Assembly: GCA_900893395.1 (NCBI GenBank)
Contig: CAAHFI010865904.1
Coordinates: forward strand, 1 to 20,471
Length of the DNA stretch: 20,471 nucleotides
From: Euglena gracilis
Lineage: Eukaryota > Euglenozoa > Euglenophyceae > Euglenales > Euglenaceae
Direction of reading: 5' to 3'
The notes beneath the pieces are model-generated. The model saw only the letters and a program-made list of their open reading frames with translations, searched no databases and was not told the origin of the DNA. A program made the translations under genes and the position numbers. Positions within the stretch are counted from its first letter, which is position 1. Each line of letters begins with the position of its first letter. Shown here piece after piece: positions 1 through 10,260 of the stretch.

Positions 1-550
1 GCGGAAAAATGTGTGTGCGGCCAGAAAACACCAACCCCCCCCGGACCCCCCGTCCCCGGACCCCCCACGGACCCCCCCCCCCGCGAAGGCGAAAGTCCCC
101 CGCCAACCTTTGATGCTTTCCAGCCCCAATGCTTTTCATTTTACCTTGCATGATTTGCGTGAACGGCCAGATTGGGATGCAACCTACAGCCCGGACCCTC
201 CGACCAAAGGCATTCATTTCAAGTTTTTCAACTTCCCAAACCTCAAGCGGGTGGCAATGTTCCCAAGGGAGAAGAGTCAAAAACTCCCAATATGTTCTAT
301 TTCATCCTCAGTGTGTGACTTGAGGTCCCTGGACACACCTTCATTCCCCCAACTTTGTCACAGGTTCTCAAATGATCAATGGGAATTGTGAATTATGAAT
401 ATGATATTGCGACGCATGAATCTCAGTCCGGAGGTGTGCCTTCACAACCTTCATGCCCCCCCCCATCCCCGGATCTGTAGAACCTTGTGGCCCTCACCAG
501 CTGTGTGACCACGCCCCTCATTTGGCTGCCCTTCAGGTGGCCTAGATCCA

Positions 551-629
551 CCCCCCGTTCGAGCAAATCAGGGGGGGGGTAACTATGACTGACTGATCAG
601 TTCCCCCGGACAAAACTAGGGGGAGAACT
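551..629. other. Two short C/G hairpins in the 2.4-kb unit
   Basis: A C6 run (551-556) faces a G-run (571-579) across a short loop. A second near-palindrome at 600-629 pairs GTTCCCC with GGGGAGAAC. Both are kept in copy 2 near 11260-11340. Whether they form or act as RNA or DNA structures cannot be judged from sequence. Confidence 0.5.
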
Positions 630-1311
630 TCATCGGGCTTTTCTTGGGGTCATCATTTTGTAGTTTGTAAAAGGTTGGTGGCGAAGGTTGGGTGTTTCGT
701 GAGGAAACTGGGCCCCAAGCCCGCCAATGCTTTTTCAGGGGCACTCCTTTGTGTGTACAGCCAGAAAAAAACCAACTACCCCGACCCCCCAGAACCACCC
801 CCGGTCGAAAATTTGGGTTTCTCACCCAATTTCCTCCGAAATTTCACATTCAAAATTTTTGTCATAAGTGCATTCAGATGGCTCCTACACTAGTCATATA
901 CCCAACCCCCTCACCCCCCACACTCGACCAGTGTGGGCTCGGCGCCGGGCGTATTTTGGACCCATTTTGGGACCCGCATTGGCATATAGGAGGTCCCCCA
1001 AAAAACCCCCAAAGTTGCCTTTTTTCACACCTTCCAAATTTTCACAATTTTCTCAAAGTTTTGATTCTCGCAGTTTTTTGAAGCAAAGAATGCCACTGAA
1101 AATCCAAAAAAAATTACAAGAGAAAAAATGTCAATAAAATTTGACTGTGCCAACATTTGGTGCATTTTTTTGATTTAGCACTTTTTTTCACCACTCCTAA
1201 AAACCACAAACACTTAACCTAAAATTTTTGATATTTTTCGTGAAAAATTTGTAACCCAGACAGACATTGTCAAGGCCCACGGCCAGCGATGGGGGGTTTG
1301 GTGGCCTATGT

Positions 1312-1360
1312 CCACCGCGGTGGGGGGGGGGCTGCGCCCCCCCCCGCGCCCCCCCCATTA
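1312..1360. other. GC-rich palindrome and poly-G/poly-C hairpin
   Basis: The perfect 12-bp palindrome CCACCGCGGTGG (1312-1323) leads into a G-run, a short CTGCG turn and a long C-run. The G-run and C-run can pair as a very stable hairpin. The same structure is at 12015-12061 in copy 2. Run lengths differ slightly between the copies, as expected for slippage or base-calling error in such runs. Confidence 0.7.
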
Positions 1361-1410
1361 TCACTACCCATTGTTGCAAAAAAAAACGGAAGCCGAGACT
1401 GGACATTTAC

Positions 1411-1564
1411 CTACCCCCCACACCCCCACACTCCCCCTCACACCCCCCCACACCCCACACACCCCCGCACACCCCCCTCACACCCCCCACACCCCCACAC
1501 CCCACCACACCCCACCCCCACCCCACCACACCCCCACCCCCCACCACACCCCCACCCCCAACAC
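1411..1564. repeat. C-rich microsatellite (CCCCACA-like)
   Basis: About 150 bases of almost only C and A, in irregular CCCCACAC, CCCCTCAC and CCCCACC steps. The minus strand therefore carries many G-runs of four or more separated by one to three bases, which fits the G-quadruplex consensus. The Pro/His/Thr-rich open frames over it are composition artefacts. The counterpart at 12116-12273 has a different step order and length, so this tract changes faster than its flanks. Confidence 0.9.
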
Positions 1565-1806
1565 ATTTGACCAGTGTGGGCTCCATTTTTTGCAATATAT
1601 GGGGCCCCAAGCCCGCCACCGCTTTTTCCAGGGTCACTCTTTTGTGTGAACAGCCAGAAAAAACCAACAACGTCGATCTCCCCCGGACCCCACTCCCAGC
1701 AAAAGTTGGTCACCCATTGCTTTCCAAAATTGCACGTTCGAGATTTTTTCAAACGGTGGTGATGTGCGTGTGTGTGTTTTTTAGGTGTAACCTTTTTCGG
1801 CCAATA

Positions 1807-1875
1807 GTGGGAACTGGGGCATCAGCCCTCGGATCCCACGAATTTCGCCTGGCGCTCTGTCCCGCTCCAGGCGAA
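1807..1875. other. Twin hairpin block
   Basis: Two adjacent stem-loops. The first pairs GTGGGA (1807-1812) with TCCCAC (1834-1839) and holds an inner GGGGC/GCCCT pairing. The second is a perfect 9-bp stem, TTCGCCTGG (1844-1852) with CCAGGCGAA (1867-1875), around a 14-base loop. The second stem recurs from about 4568, 5368, 6159, 6960, 12553, 13756 and 14853, so it is common to the 2.4-kb, 0.8-kb and 1.1-kb families. The copy near 6125-6190 has lost the first stem and the copy at 6960-6990 has a shorter loop. In most copies a GTGAAA-type short repeat follows directly. The function is unknown. Confidence 0.75.
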
Positions 1876-2264
1876 AGTCCCCCGCCAACCTTTGATGCTT
1901 TCCAGCCCCCAATGCTTTTCATTTCACCTTGCATGATTTGCGTGAACGGCCAGATTGGGATGCAACCTGCCAGCCCGGCCCTTCCGTCCAAAAGAATTAA
2001 TTTGAATTTGTTCAACTTCCCAGAAAACTTCAACCGGGTGGGCATCCCATGGCCTTTTTTCTTTGATTTTTTGCATTATTTTTTTCGTTGTTTTTAAAAT
2101 GTTCAAAAAAGACAAACCAAAGAAAGTTTACTTGACCAGGGGCCGAATTTTGCTTTCAGCTTGAATAATTGTCCCATGGAAATCAACGTAATTTCAGAAA
2201 CTATCCCATTCTGAAAAAGAGATGAGGTGTTGCAGAAACTGGAGCCACACCTGATATTTGCCGA

Positions 2265-2346
2265 CACCCCCACCCCCACACACCTGACACCCCGCACACC
2301 TCCTGCCACACCTCCCCACACCCCCCCACACCCCCCCACACCCCAA
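2265..2346. repeat. C-rich tract
   Basis: This is a C/A-rich low-complexity tract after TTTGCCGACACC. Counterparts at 3676-3762 and 12966-13046 sit in the same position of related units, each with its own step order. Each is followed by AACAAGCGATTATGGCCTA, so the tract is a fixed part of the unit. Confidence 0.85.
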
Positions 2347-2724
2347 ACCCGAAACAAGCGATTATGGCCTATGGCCAAAATGCAAAATACAAAAAGTGCA
2401 GAATGGCCGAAACTGGCCGAAAAATGGCCGTAACTCGGGCTAGTTGCGGGGAGTTGCGGGGAAATCAAAATACTTTTAGATAAGGCATTTTAAGGGCTTC
2501 AATTTAGGTTTCCTTTGATTCCCCACCATCTGTGAGGAATTTCAGAAGAATCGTCTATTTCTGTAATGTGCGAGAGGTTATCTTTTGCGTCCAAAATTTT
2601 GAAATTCCCACCTGAAGACATATCAAAATTCGTTTAATGCGTGCGTGTCGGTTTGGATCGGCCTACATGAGGCCCTGGGTAATCATCCCTCGGCCGTTTG
2701 CTTTTGGTTTTTTTGTATTTTCAA

Positions 2725-2855
2725 CCCCCCCCCCTCCCAACCCCCCCATCCCCCCATTCCCCCACATCCCCCCCAACCCCCCCCACGCCCGCCCACACCC
2801 CCTTCCACGCCCCACACCTCCCCTGACCCCCACACCCCACCACACCTCAAACCCC
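2725..2855. repeat. C-rich tract
   Basis: About 130 bases of C-runs broken by A, T and occasional G, between TTTTGTATTTTCAA and CCCGAAACAAGCGATTATG. It corresponds to the first C-rich tract in each 0.8-kb monomer but is about 50 bases longer. Confidence 0.85.
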
Positions 2856-3530
2856 GAAACAAGCGATTATGCCCTACGGCCTAGAAAAAGACACGCACTG
2901 CTGGTTTTTGATTTTTCAAAAGCGAATGAATGTGTTTTATCTGTAATTACCGGTGAAACTCACCACTGTTACGTGGGCGTGTCAGGACCCAGCCCCCAAT
3001 ATATTTTTGATATTTTTAATCATTTTGTGAACGACCTGAATTGGTTATGTTGCCAAAAATTCCACGTTCAAAACACTTGAATGATGCTGTGGGGTCAAAA
3101 AACCGGTATCATGTTCTTTGTACAAAAAAGTTGTTCGTGGTATTTTGGCACTTATTTGGTGGGCAGTGGGTAATAGCCCCCCCCCGAGAACAGCCAGAAA
3201 AATCACCCATTTTGGCCATCTCCCCTGAATTGAATGGCACCCGCGCGAGCGTTAGTGGGGGTGGGTATGGGGGGTTGTGTGGTATGTGGGGGCTATTTGC
3301 TGGCGGGGGTGCCAATTATTGCAATACCCCCAGAGTCCCCCTTTTTTAAATAACTTTGTGTGAATGGCCAGATTGGGGAGTCGCGACGTGGTTCACCCCT
3401 GAACCTCCCTCCCGTGTGAAACTATGTTTTTCACCGGTGATTTCGGATTTTCTATGCAAACCTGCATGTTTTCTAATGATAATGGTATGTGAATGATCTT
3501 TTTCGCAGCTTATGGGAGGCCCTGGGGCAT

Positions 3531-4055
3531 CGTCCCATGGCCTTTTTGCTTTGATTTTTTTGGTTTAGTTGTTTTTTAAAATTTTCAGAAAAAACAAACC
3601 AAAGAAAGTTTACTTGACCAGGGGCCGAATTTTGTTTTCAGCTTTAGCCCACACTAGATATTTGCCGACAAACCGCTCCCCCACACCCTCACACCCCCCA
3701 AACCTCTCCCCACACCCCAGCCACACCTCCCCACATCTCCCCCACCCCCCCCACACCCAAACCCCGAACAAGCGATTATGGCCTACGGCCAAAATGAAAA
3801 ATACAAAAAGTACAGAATGGCCGAAACTGGCCGAAAATTGGCCATAACTCGGGCTAGTTGCGGGGAGTTTTGGGGAAATCAAAATGCTTTTAGATATGGT
3901 ATTCTGAGGGCTTCAGTTTAGGTTTCCGAAGAGTTGCTTTCATTCCCCACCATCTGTGAGAAATTTCAGAACAATCGTCTATTTATGTAATGTGTAATAG
4001 TTTGTCTTTTGCGTCCAAAATTTTGAAATTCCCACCTGAAGACAAATCAAAATTA
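3531..4055. repeat. Older ~1.5-kb tandem unit, copy 2 (left part)
   Basis: This matches 2041-2640 with base changes and one internal loss. It leads without a break into the first 0.8-kb monomer at 4056. The right part of the old unit thus appears to have been the source that was later amplified into the array. Confidence 0.75.
3676..3762. repeat. C-rich tract
   Basis: This is the counterpart of 2265-2346 in the second 1.5-kb unit: C-runs with CACA and TC steps, ending at ACCCCGAACAAGCGATTATG. Confidence 0.85.
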
Positions 4056-7000
4056 CATTTAATGCGTGTGTGTCGTTTTTCATCGGCTTATGTGAGGCCC
4101 TGGGGAATCATCCCTCGGCTGTTTGCTTATTTTTTTGTATTCTCAACCCCCACCACCCAACGTCCCCCCCCCACATCCCCTTCACCACCGCCACAACCCC
4201 TCCCCACGCCCCTCACCCCGAACCCCGAAACAAGCTATTATGGCCTGCAGAAAAAATGCAAAATGAAAAAAGTGTAAAATCGCCAAATTGCGCCAAGAAA
4301 TGGCCGTAACTCAGGCTTAACCCCCACCCAACAAAACACCCCCACACTCCTTCCACCCCCCATCCCATCCACCCCATGCTGTTGCATACATGTTGGGGTC
4401 ACTTGCGGGGTAAAAAAAAACAAAAGCAAAAGTTGGTCACCCATTGCTTTCCAAAATTGCACGTTCGAGATTTTTTCAAACAGCGGTGATGTGCGTGTGT
4501 GTGTTTAGGTGTAACCTTTTTCGGCCAATAGTGGGAACTGGGGCATCAGCCCTCGGATCCCACGAATTTCGCCTGGCGCTCTGTCCCGCTCCAGGCGAAA
4601 GTGAAAGTGAAAAGTGAAACTCACAACTGTCGACGTGGGTGTGTCAGGACCCAGCCCGCCAATATTTTTTTGATACATTTCATCATTTGAGTATTTATTC
4701 TTTTTGAGCCATGATCTGACCTAAAACGGTATTCGCTGTACGTTAGCAGTCATATTTCAGACAATTCATGAAACGTTGATAGCCAATGAACTTACTTGGG
4801 CTCGGTGCTTGCATCACAAAGCAAATTTATTTTGGGGCCCTCCGTCGGTTAAGCAAGTTACATTTAATGCGTGTGTGTCGTTTTTCATCGGCTTATGTGA
4901 GGCCCTGGGGAATCATCCTCGGCCGTTTGCTTTTTTTTTGAATTTTCAACCCCCCCCACCACCCAACGTCCCCCCCCCACATCCCCTTCACCACCGCCAC
5001 AACCCCCCCACGCCCCTCACCCCGAACCCCGAAACAAGCTATTATGGCCTGCAGAAAAAATGCAAAATGAAAAAAGTGTAAAATCGCCAAATTTCGCGCC
5101 AAGAAATGGCCGTAACTCAGGCTTACCCCCACCAACAAAACACCCCCACACTCCTTCCACCCCCATCCCATCCACCCCATGCTGTTGCATACATGTTGGG
5201 GTCACTTGCGGGGTAAAAAAAAAACAAAAGCAAAGTTGGTCACCCATTGCTTTCCAAAATTGCACGTTCGAGATTTTTTCAAACAGCGGTGATGTGCGTG
5301 TGTGTGTTTAGGTGTAACCTTTCGCCAATAGTGGGAACTGGGGCATCAGCCCTCGGATCCCACGAATTTCGCCTGGCGCTCTGTCCCGCTCCAGGCGAAA
5401 GTGAAAGTGAAAAGTGAAACTCACAACTGTCGACGTGGGTGTGTCAGGACCCAGCCCGCCAATATTTTTTTTGATACATTTCATCATTTGAGTATTTATT
5501 CTTTTTGAGCCATGATCTGACCTAAAACGGTATTCGCTGTACGTTAGCAGTCATATTTCAGACAATTCATGAAACGTTGATAGCCAATGAACTTACTTGG
5601 GCTCGGTGCTTGCATCACAAAGCAAATTTATTTTGGGGCCCTCCGTCGGTTAAGCAAGTTACATTTAATGCGTGTGTGTCGTTTTTCATCGGCTTATGTG
5701 AGGCCCTGGGGAATCATCCTCGGCCGTTTGCTTATTTTTTTGAATTTTCAACCCCCCCCACCACCCAACGTCCCCCCCACATCCCCTCACCACCGCCACA
5801 ACCCTCCCCACGCCCCCTCACCCCGAACCCCGAAACAAGCTATTATGGCCTGCAGAAAAAATGCAAAATGAAAAAAGTGTAAAATCGCCAAATTTCGCGC
5901 CAAGAAATGGCCGTAACCAGGCTTACCCCCACCCAAACACCCCACACTCCTTCCACCCCCATCCCATCCACCCCATGCTGTTGCATACATGTTGGGTCAC
6001 TTGCGGGTAAAAAAAAACAAAAGCAAAAAGTTGGTCACCATTGCTTTCCAAAATTGCACGTTCGAGATTTTTTCAAAAGCGGTGATGTGCGTGTGTGTGT
6101 TTAGGTGTAACCTTTCGCCAATAGTGGGAACTGGGCATCAGCCCTCGGAACGACGAATTTCGCCTGGCGCTCTGTCCCGCTCCAGGCGAAAGTGAAAGTG
6201 AAAAGTGAAACTCACAACTGTCGACGTGGGTGTGTCAGGACCCAGCCCGCCAATATTTTTTTGATACATTTCATCATTTGAGTATTTATTCTTTTTGAGC
6301 CATGATCTGACCTAAAACGGTATTCGCTGTACGTTAGCAGTCATATTTCAGACAATTCATGAAACGTGATAGCCAATGAACTTACTTGGGCTCGGTGCTT
6401 GCATCACAAAGCAAATTTATTTTGGGGCCCTCCCGTCGGTTAACAAGTTACATTTAATGCGGTTTGTGTCGTTTTTCATCGGCTTATGTGAGGCCCTGGG
6501 GAATCCCTCGGCCGTTTGCTTTTTTTTTTGAATTTTCAACCCCCCCCACCACCCAACCTCCCCCCCCCACATCCCTTCACCACCGCCACAACCCCCCACG
6601 CCCCCTCACCCCGAACCCCGAAACAAGCTATTATGGCCTGCAGAAAAAAATGCAAAATGAAAAAAGTGTAAAATGCCAAAATTGGCGCCAAGAAATGGCC
6701 GTAACTCGGGCTTACCCCCACCAACAAAACACCCCCACACTCCTTCCACCCCCCATCCCATCCACCCCATGCTGTTGCATACATGTTGGGGTCACTTGCG
6801 GGGTAAAAAAAAACAAAAGCAAAAGTTGGTCACCCATTGCTTTCCAAAATTGCACGTTCGAGATTTTTTCAAACAGCGGTGATGTGCGTGTGTGTGTTTA
6901 GGTGTAACCTTTTTCGCCAATAGTGGGAACTGGGGCATCAGCCCTCGGATCCCACGAATTTCGCCTGGCGCTCTGTCCCCTCCAGGCGAAAGTGAAGTGA

Positions 7001-7619
7001 AAAGTGAAACTCACAACTGTCGACGTGGGTGTGTCAGGACCCAGCCCGCCAATTATTTTTTTGATACATTTCATCATTTGAGTATTTATTCTTTTTGAGC
7101 CATGATCTGACCTAAAACGGTATTCGCTGTACGTTAGCAGTCATATTTCAGACAATTCATGAAACGTTGATAGCCAATGAACTTACTTGGGCTCGGTGCT
7201 TGCACACAAAGCAAATTTATTTTGGGGCCCTCCGTCGGTTAAGCAAGTTACATTTAATGCGTGTGTGTCGTTTTTTCATCGGCTTATGTGAGGCCCTGGG
7301 GAATCATCCTCGGCCGTTTGCTTTTTTTTTGAATTTTCAACCCCCCCCCCCACCACCCAACCTCCCCCCCCCACATCCCCTTCACCACCGCCACAACCCC
7401 CCCACGCCCCCTCACCCCGAACCCCGAAACAAGCTATTATGGCCTGCAGAAAAAATGCAAAATGAAAAAAAGTGTAAAATGGCCAAATTGGCGCCAAGAA
7501 ATGGCCGTAACTCGGGCTTAACCCCCACCCAACAAAACACCCCACACTCCTTCCACCCCCATCCCATCCACCCCATGCTGTTGCATACATGTTGGGGTCA
7601 CTTGCGGGGTTAAAAAAAA
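4056..7619. repeat. Tandem array of a ~0.8-kb monomer
   Basis: Monomers start at CATTTAATGCG: 4056, 4861, 5662, 6451 and 7251, giving spacings of 805, 801, 789 and 800 bases. The fifth copy stops near 7619. Each monomer holds a dyad box, a C-rich tract, CGAAACAAGCTATTATGGCC, a second C-rich tract ending in CATGCTGTTGCATACATG, a TTGGTCACCCATTGC block, the twin hairpins, a GTGAAA short repeat and a ~250-bp tail ending TTTTGGGGCCCTCCGTCGG. The copies are nearly identical apart from run lengths and scattered one- to five-base losses, mostly in monomer 3, so the amplification is recent. Short open frames recur in register in each copy but are Pro-rich and not kept intact, so coding is not supported. 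Confidence 0.95.
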
Positions 7620-7747
7620 CTGGTGATAAATTATTTTGTGACGAAAGACAGTGACCTTTGGAGGTTCGGCAGCCCCCCCCCCCGGGGTCAGACCCCCTCG
7701 GCACGGCAAAATGGGGACCCCCCCCCTAGGGCCGAGGGTCCTCATCA
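7620..7747. other. Spacer with C/G runs
   Basis: This stretch joins the end of the 0.8-kb array to the arm repeat. It contains a run of about 11 C, a CCGGGG turn, and a possible small hairpin pairing GGACCC (7715-7720) with GGGTCC (7736-7741). I see no copy elsewhere in the window and no gene. Confidence 0.5.
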
Positions 7748-7955
7748 GACGGCCAAATGTCCCTCAAATTGGGAAAATCGAGTTTCGTAAAACGAAAAAT
7801 TAAGCCAAATGACCCACTTTTTTGGATTCAGCACCCTCAAAAACCTGTGTCTGGTACATTTTTTGGCCCCCCAACTCCCGGGTAACCCAGAAATTTTAAG
7901 CTACCAGAGTCCCTGATTTTAAGCAGCTTCTCGCAATTTGGCGGCCGTTTGCCAA
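7748..7955. repeat. Arm repeat, solo copy
   Basis: This segment starts GACGGCCAAATGTCCCTC and ends GGCGGCCGTTTGCCAA. It is almost identical to 17015-17210, which is about 12 bases shorter because of a small loss near its right end. A diverged copy in the opposite orientation lies at 17752-17906. The two copies near 17 kb form the arms of a possible element; here the segment stands alone. Confidence 0.9.
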
Positions 7956-7980
7956 ACACAAGGGCTTTGCCCCCCCAAAA

Positions 7981-8120
7981 CGACTTGGAAACACAAGGGA
8001 TTTTGTTATTTTGGGGCCCTCGGACAGTTGAGCAAGAAAGGTAATTTGCTCCGGGCAACCCAAGTGATTTTGTTATTTTGGGGCCCTCAGACAGTTGAAC
8101 AACAAAAGGGATTCCCCCCC
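7981..8120. repeat. ~67-bp repeat family (ACACAAGGGATTTTG), two copies
   Basis: Two copies about 67 bases apart. Each has a CAAGGGATTTTGTTATTTTG-like block followed by GGGCCCTC, GACAGTTGA and CAA. The block GGGGCCCTCGGACAGTTGAGCAAG closely resembles the right border of the 0.8-kb monomer (GGGGCCCTCCGTCGGTTAAGCAAG), so the two are probably related by descent. A longer cluster is at 20097-20350. Confidence 0.85.
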
Positions 8121-8149
8121 CCAACAGCTTGAAAACACGGCTTGGACTG

Positions 8150-8399
8150 GTTGTTTCCCGAATGGAAACGACCCAAGGTACCATTTTTGAAGTTAGTTAA
8201 TGGTTGGGGAGCGGTGGCAAAGGGTTGGCAGTTTCGGGCGAAATTGGGCCCGAGCCGGCCAACGCTTCTTCAGGGCCTCTCTTTGTGTGTGCGTCCAGAA
8301 AACACCAACCCCCCGGACCCCCCCCCCGACCCCCACCCCCCTGTCAAAAGTTTTTCATTTTTGTCCTTGCAGTTTCGGGAATTCTGCATTCAAATGTAA
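8150..8399. repeat. 0.3-kb module, copy a
   Basis: Module order: GTTTCCCGAATGGAAAC (a 6-bp stem-loop); GGTTGGGGAGCGGTGGCAAA; GGTTGGCAGTTTCGGG; GGCC..GAGCCGGCCAACGCTT; TTCAGGG; CTCTTTGTGTG and a CCAGAAAACACCAAC core; CCGGACCCC runs; and a TTTTTGTCCTTGCAG tract that looks like a 3' splice site. The next copy begins 316 bases further on. No protein is recognised in any frame. Confidence 0.85.
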
Positions 8400-8434
8400 A
8401 TGAAAACTCAACTTTTTGGGCTGAATTGGGGGGG

Positions 8435-8720
8435 GGCCCTGGGGCATCATCCCTCGGCCCCCTTGGCTGTTTCCCGAATGGAAATGACCTAAGGTACCAT
8501 TTTTAAAGTTAGTTAATGGTTGGGGAGCGGTGGCAAAGGGTTGGCAGTTTCGGGCAAAAAAAAATTGGGCCCCGATCCAACGAACGCTTTTTCAGGGCCC
8601 CTCTTTGTGTGTACGGCCAGAAAGCACCAATGACATGGACCACCCCCCCCTGGACATCCCCGGACACCCTTGTCAAAAGTTTTGTCATTTTTGTTCTTGC
8701 AGTTTCAGGAATTATGAATA
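8435..8720. repeat. 0.3-kb module, copy b
   Basis: This copy begins with a full dyad box (8435-8459) and then follows the same order as copy a: stem-loop, GGTTGGGGAGCGG, CTTTTTCAGGG, core at 8617, C-rich stretch, and TTTTGTTCTTGCAG followed by TTTCAGGAATTATGAAT. It has an extra A-run after TTTCGGGC. Confidence 0.85.
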
Positions 8721-9240
8721 AAAAACTAAACTTTTTCGGCCTAATGTGTCGGTCTAGTCACGGTGGGCAACAGCCAGCAAAAATCAACGGCAAAGACCCC
8801 CGGACCTGCTTGCCCTGTTCTGAAAAAGAAATTGTCCATGTGTTTTGTGGGCATCTGCCACCAATCCACTTGTGCTGCTTTCCCCCCTGTTTTTCACAGG
8901 ATGCTCCCAAATCATGGTATTTTATTTTCAATTCAATTTCTTGATGTTGATGACAACCAGATTTCAAAGAAAGGTTGGAACGGTGTGCTGCCAAGCCCTT
9001 TGTGATTGCTGTTTCTTCTGGTGAAATGTTGTTGCGTGCACTTTTGTTTTTGCAAATTTTTGTGTTTTTTAAGGAACATTCAGTTGTTATTTTTCCGAGA
9101 CATGTGTTGCGTGTTGCGGAAAGCACTGCAAATTTGCAAAAGTGTTTCATCGTGATGGTGGTGAATGCCGGGGGGGGGGTGCGGCATCACAGTCCTATTT
9201 CACACATAAAATAAATGTATGTGTTTGGGAACGACTTCTA
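8721..9240. other. ~0.5-kb low-copy stretch, no gene recognised
   Basis: Few parts of this stretch repeat elsewhere in the window. Open frames exist on both strands: plus 8975-9214 for 79 residues, plus 8763-9005 for 80, and minus 8758-9150 for 130. They overlap each other and none resembles a family I know. AATAAA occurs at about 9209 after the longer plus-strand frames, but a lone hexamer in A/T-rich DNA is weak evidence for a transcript end. The stretch interrupts the run of 0.3-kb modules, so it may be an inserted piece or a decayed gene fragment. Confidence 0.4.
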
Positions 9241-9293
9241 TTTCTTTGTGGGCATTTTTGCAGCCCTGGGTCTTTTTTTTAAGAATTTTTTGT

Positions 9294-9500
9294 GGGCCCT
9301 GGGGCATCATCCCTCGGCCTTTTTGGCTGTTTCCTGAACCGAAAACCAAGGTATCATTTTTGAACCCAGCAAAAGGTTGGGGAGCGTTGGCAAAGGTTGG
9401 CTGTTTCAAAGGGAAATTTGGCCCCGAGCCTGCCAATGCGTTTTTAGGTTCACCTCTTTTGTGTGAACGAACCAGAAAGAGACCAACGGAATAGACCCCC
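9294..9500. repeat. 0.3-kb module, copy c (diverged)
   Basis: It starts with a complete dyad box at 9295-9319, then GGCTGTTTCCTGAA, GGTTGGGGAGCGTTGGCAAA, CCCGAGCCTGCCAATGCG and an ACCAGAAAGAGACCAAC core. The C-rich part is reduced, and the copy is clearly older than copies a and b. Confidence 0.75.
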
Positions 9501-9514
9501 TGCTTGTTGTGAGG

Positions 9515-9760
9515 TTTGAGTCAGTAAAAGGTTGGGCATCGGTGGCAGAAGGTTGGCTGTTTCGGGAGGTAAACTGGGTCTCGAGCCCGCCAACGCCTTT
9601 TCAGGGCCCCTCTTTTGTGTGCAGGGCCATAAGACACCAACGCCACATTCAAGGTTTGGTCAAACAAAAGCGATGTGTGTGTGCGTTCAGGTGTACCTTT
9701 TTTCGGCTGATAGGGGGCCCTGGGGCATCGTCCGTCAGCCGGGCAGTATTTCAAAGCCCT
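9515..9760. repeat. 0.3-kb module, copy d (diverged)
   Basis: This has the AAAGGTTGGGCATCGGTGGCA block, CTCGAGCCCGCCAACGCC, a TTTTCAGGGCCCCTCTTTTG step and a degenerate core near 9625. Its right end is TTTTTTCGGCTGATAGGGGG joined to a dyad box at 9716. That last part parallels the TTTTTCGGCCAATAGTGGG that precedes the twin hairpins elsewhere, linking this family to the others. Confidence 0.7.
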
Positions 9761-9949
9761 CGTGAATACCTTTACAATTGGGTGGTGGGCTTCATATTTC
9801 AAGGATAAAAAGTTTCCCAACGGTCAATACAAGCTTTGGTGTCACTGCAGTTTTTTGTACCAGATTTTCGTCGTGAATCTCTTTTTGTACTGAAAAGGAA
9901 AAAAGTCATCTTTTCTCCTAAATGGCTTGTGGTCTCAGTCTCAATGCCC

Positions 9950-10260
9950 CTGGGCTGTTTCCTGAATGGAAACGACCCAAGGCATCACTTTTGAAGTTAG
10001 TAAAAGGTTGGGGAGCAGTGGCAAAGGTTGGCAGTTTTGGGAGTTCTCATTAGCACTTTTTCGGGGTCCCTTTTTGTGTGAACGGCCAGAAGAAGCCAAC
10101 GGAATGGACCCCCGGACCCCCCCCCCGAAAGTTTGTCATTTTTGTGCCTGCAGGTTCAGGAATTATTTGTGAAATACGGCCACTCTTTTGTGGCCAGAAA
10201 AAAAAACTACATCGACCCACCCCCTCCGACCCTCCCGTTCAAAATGTTTTTTTATTTTAG
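9950..10260. repeat. 0.3-kb module, copy e, with an extra core
   Basis: GTTTCCTGAATGGAAACGAC (9957-9976) is followed by GGTTGGGGAGCAGTGGCAAA, a shortened middle, a CCAGAAGAAGCCAAC core at 10086 and TTTTTGTGCCTGCAGG. A second core, TGGCCAGAAAAAAAAACTAC, follows at about 10192 with C-rich DNA after it, like the core at 761. Two modules thus seem to be merged here. Confidence 0.7.

Larger units (their letters stand above)
1..2425. repeat. 2.4-kb duplicated unit, copy 1 (cut by window edge)
   Basis: This stretch is repeated at 10702-13122 in the same orientation, colinear along its whole length. By eye the copies differ mostly by one- or two-base changes in C, A or T runs; one clear difference is an 8-base stretch near 1870 that the second copy lacks. 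Both end at the same place, just after TGGCCGAAAAAT. Blocks in order: a CCGGACCCC-rich start with a CCAGAAAA core; an ordinary-looking ~400-bp stretch with two short hairpins; a second core (702-790); an A/T-rich stretch (about 1020-1250); a GC hairpin (1312-1356); a C-rich microsatellite (1411-1564); a third core (1601-1690); twin hairpins (1807-1875); and a block that also starts the 1.5-kb duplication. No gene is recognisable. The true left end lies outside the window. Confidence 0.93.
2041..3530. repeat. Older ~1.5-kb tandem unit, copy 1
   Basis: This unit aligns with sequence starting at 3531. Both begin at CCCATGGCCTTTTT.CTTTGATTTTTT, continue through ACAAACCAAAGAAAGTTTAC and a C-rich tract, then through a ~200-bp block (2425-2640 against 3842-4055), and reach the block that heads the 0.8-kb monomer (2640-2720 against 4056-4145). 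The copies are clearly diverged by base changes. Copy 2 lacks about 80 bases that copy 1 has after 2160. The right part (about 2960-3530) has only patchy counterparts in the array. The first ~385 bases also form the end of the 2.4-kb unit. No gene is recognised. Confidence 0.8.

Noticed and set aside
1411-1564. Telomeric repeat
   Set aside because: The steps are irregular and internal to a duplicated unit; there is no constant 6-8-bp telomere unit.
1407-1752. Gly/Val/Trp-rich minus-strand frames
   Set aside because: Reverse-strand shadow of the same microsatellite; composition only.
1267-2097. Long plus-strand frame (276 codons) rich in Pro, His and Thr, and similar frames over 12000-12490
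   Set aside because: They are translations of the C-rich microsatellite. All three frames are open there because C/A-only DNA lacks stops, and the copies shift frame between the two 2.4-kb units.
2868-2885. CCTACGGCC (also at 3780) as the start of a 5S rRNA gene
   Set aside because: Only the first eight or nine bases agree; none of the internal 5S boxes follow.
4568-4620. Helitron 3' end (hairpin followed by a CTRR end)
   Set aside because: The hairpin is present, but no CTAG-like end follows at the right distance and the unit does not stop there.
4056-7619. rRNA gene array or CRISPR
   Set aside because: The monomers lack any rRNA landmark I know and are far too long and similar for CRISPR repeats with variable spacers. 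They are a satellite.
9505-9530. GAGGTTTGAGTC as a Pol III B box, which would make the 0.3-kb module a tRNA-derived SINE
   Set aside because: It is not kept in the other modules, and no A box lies at the right distance.
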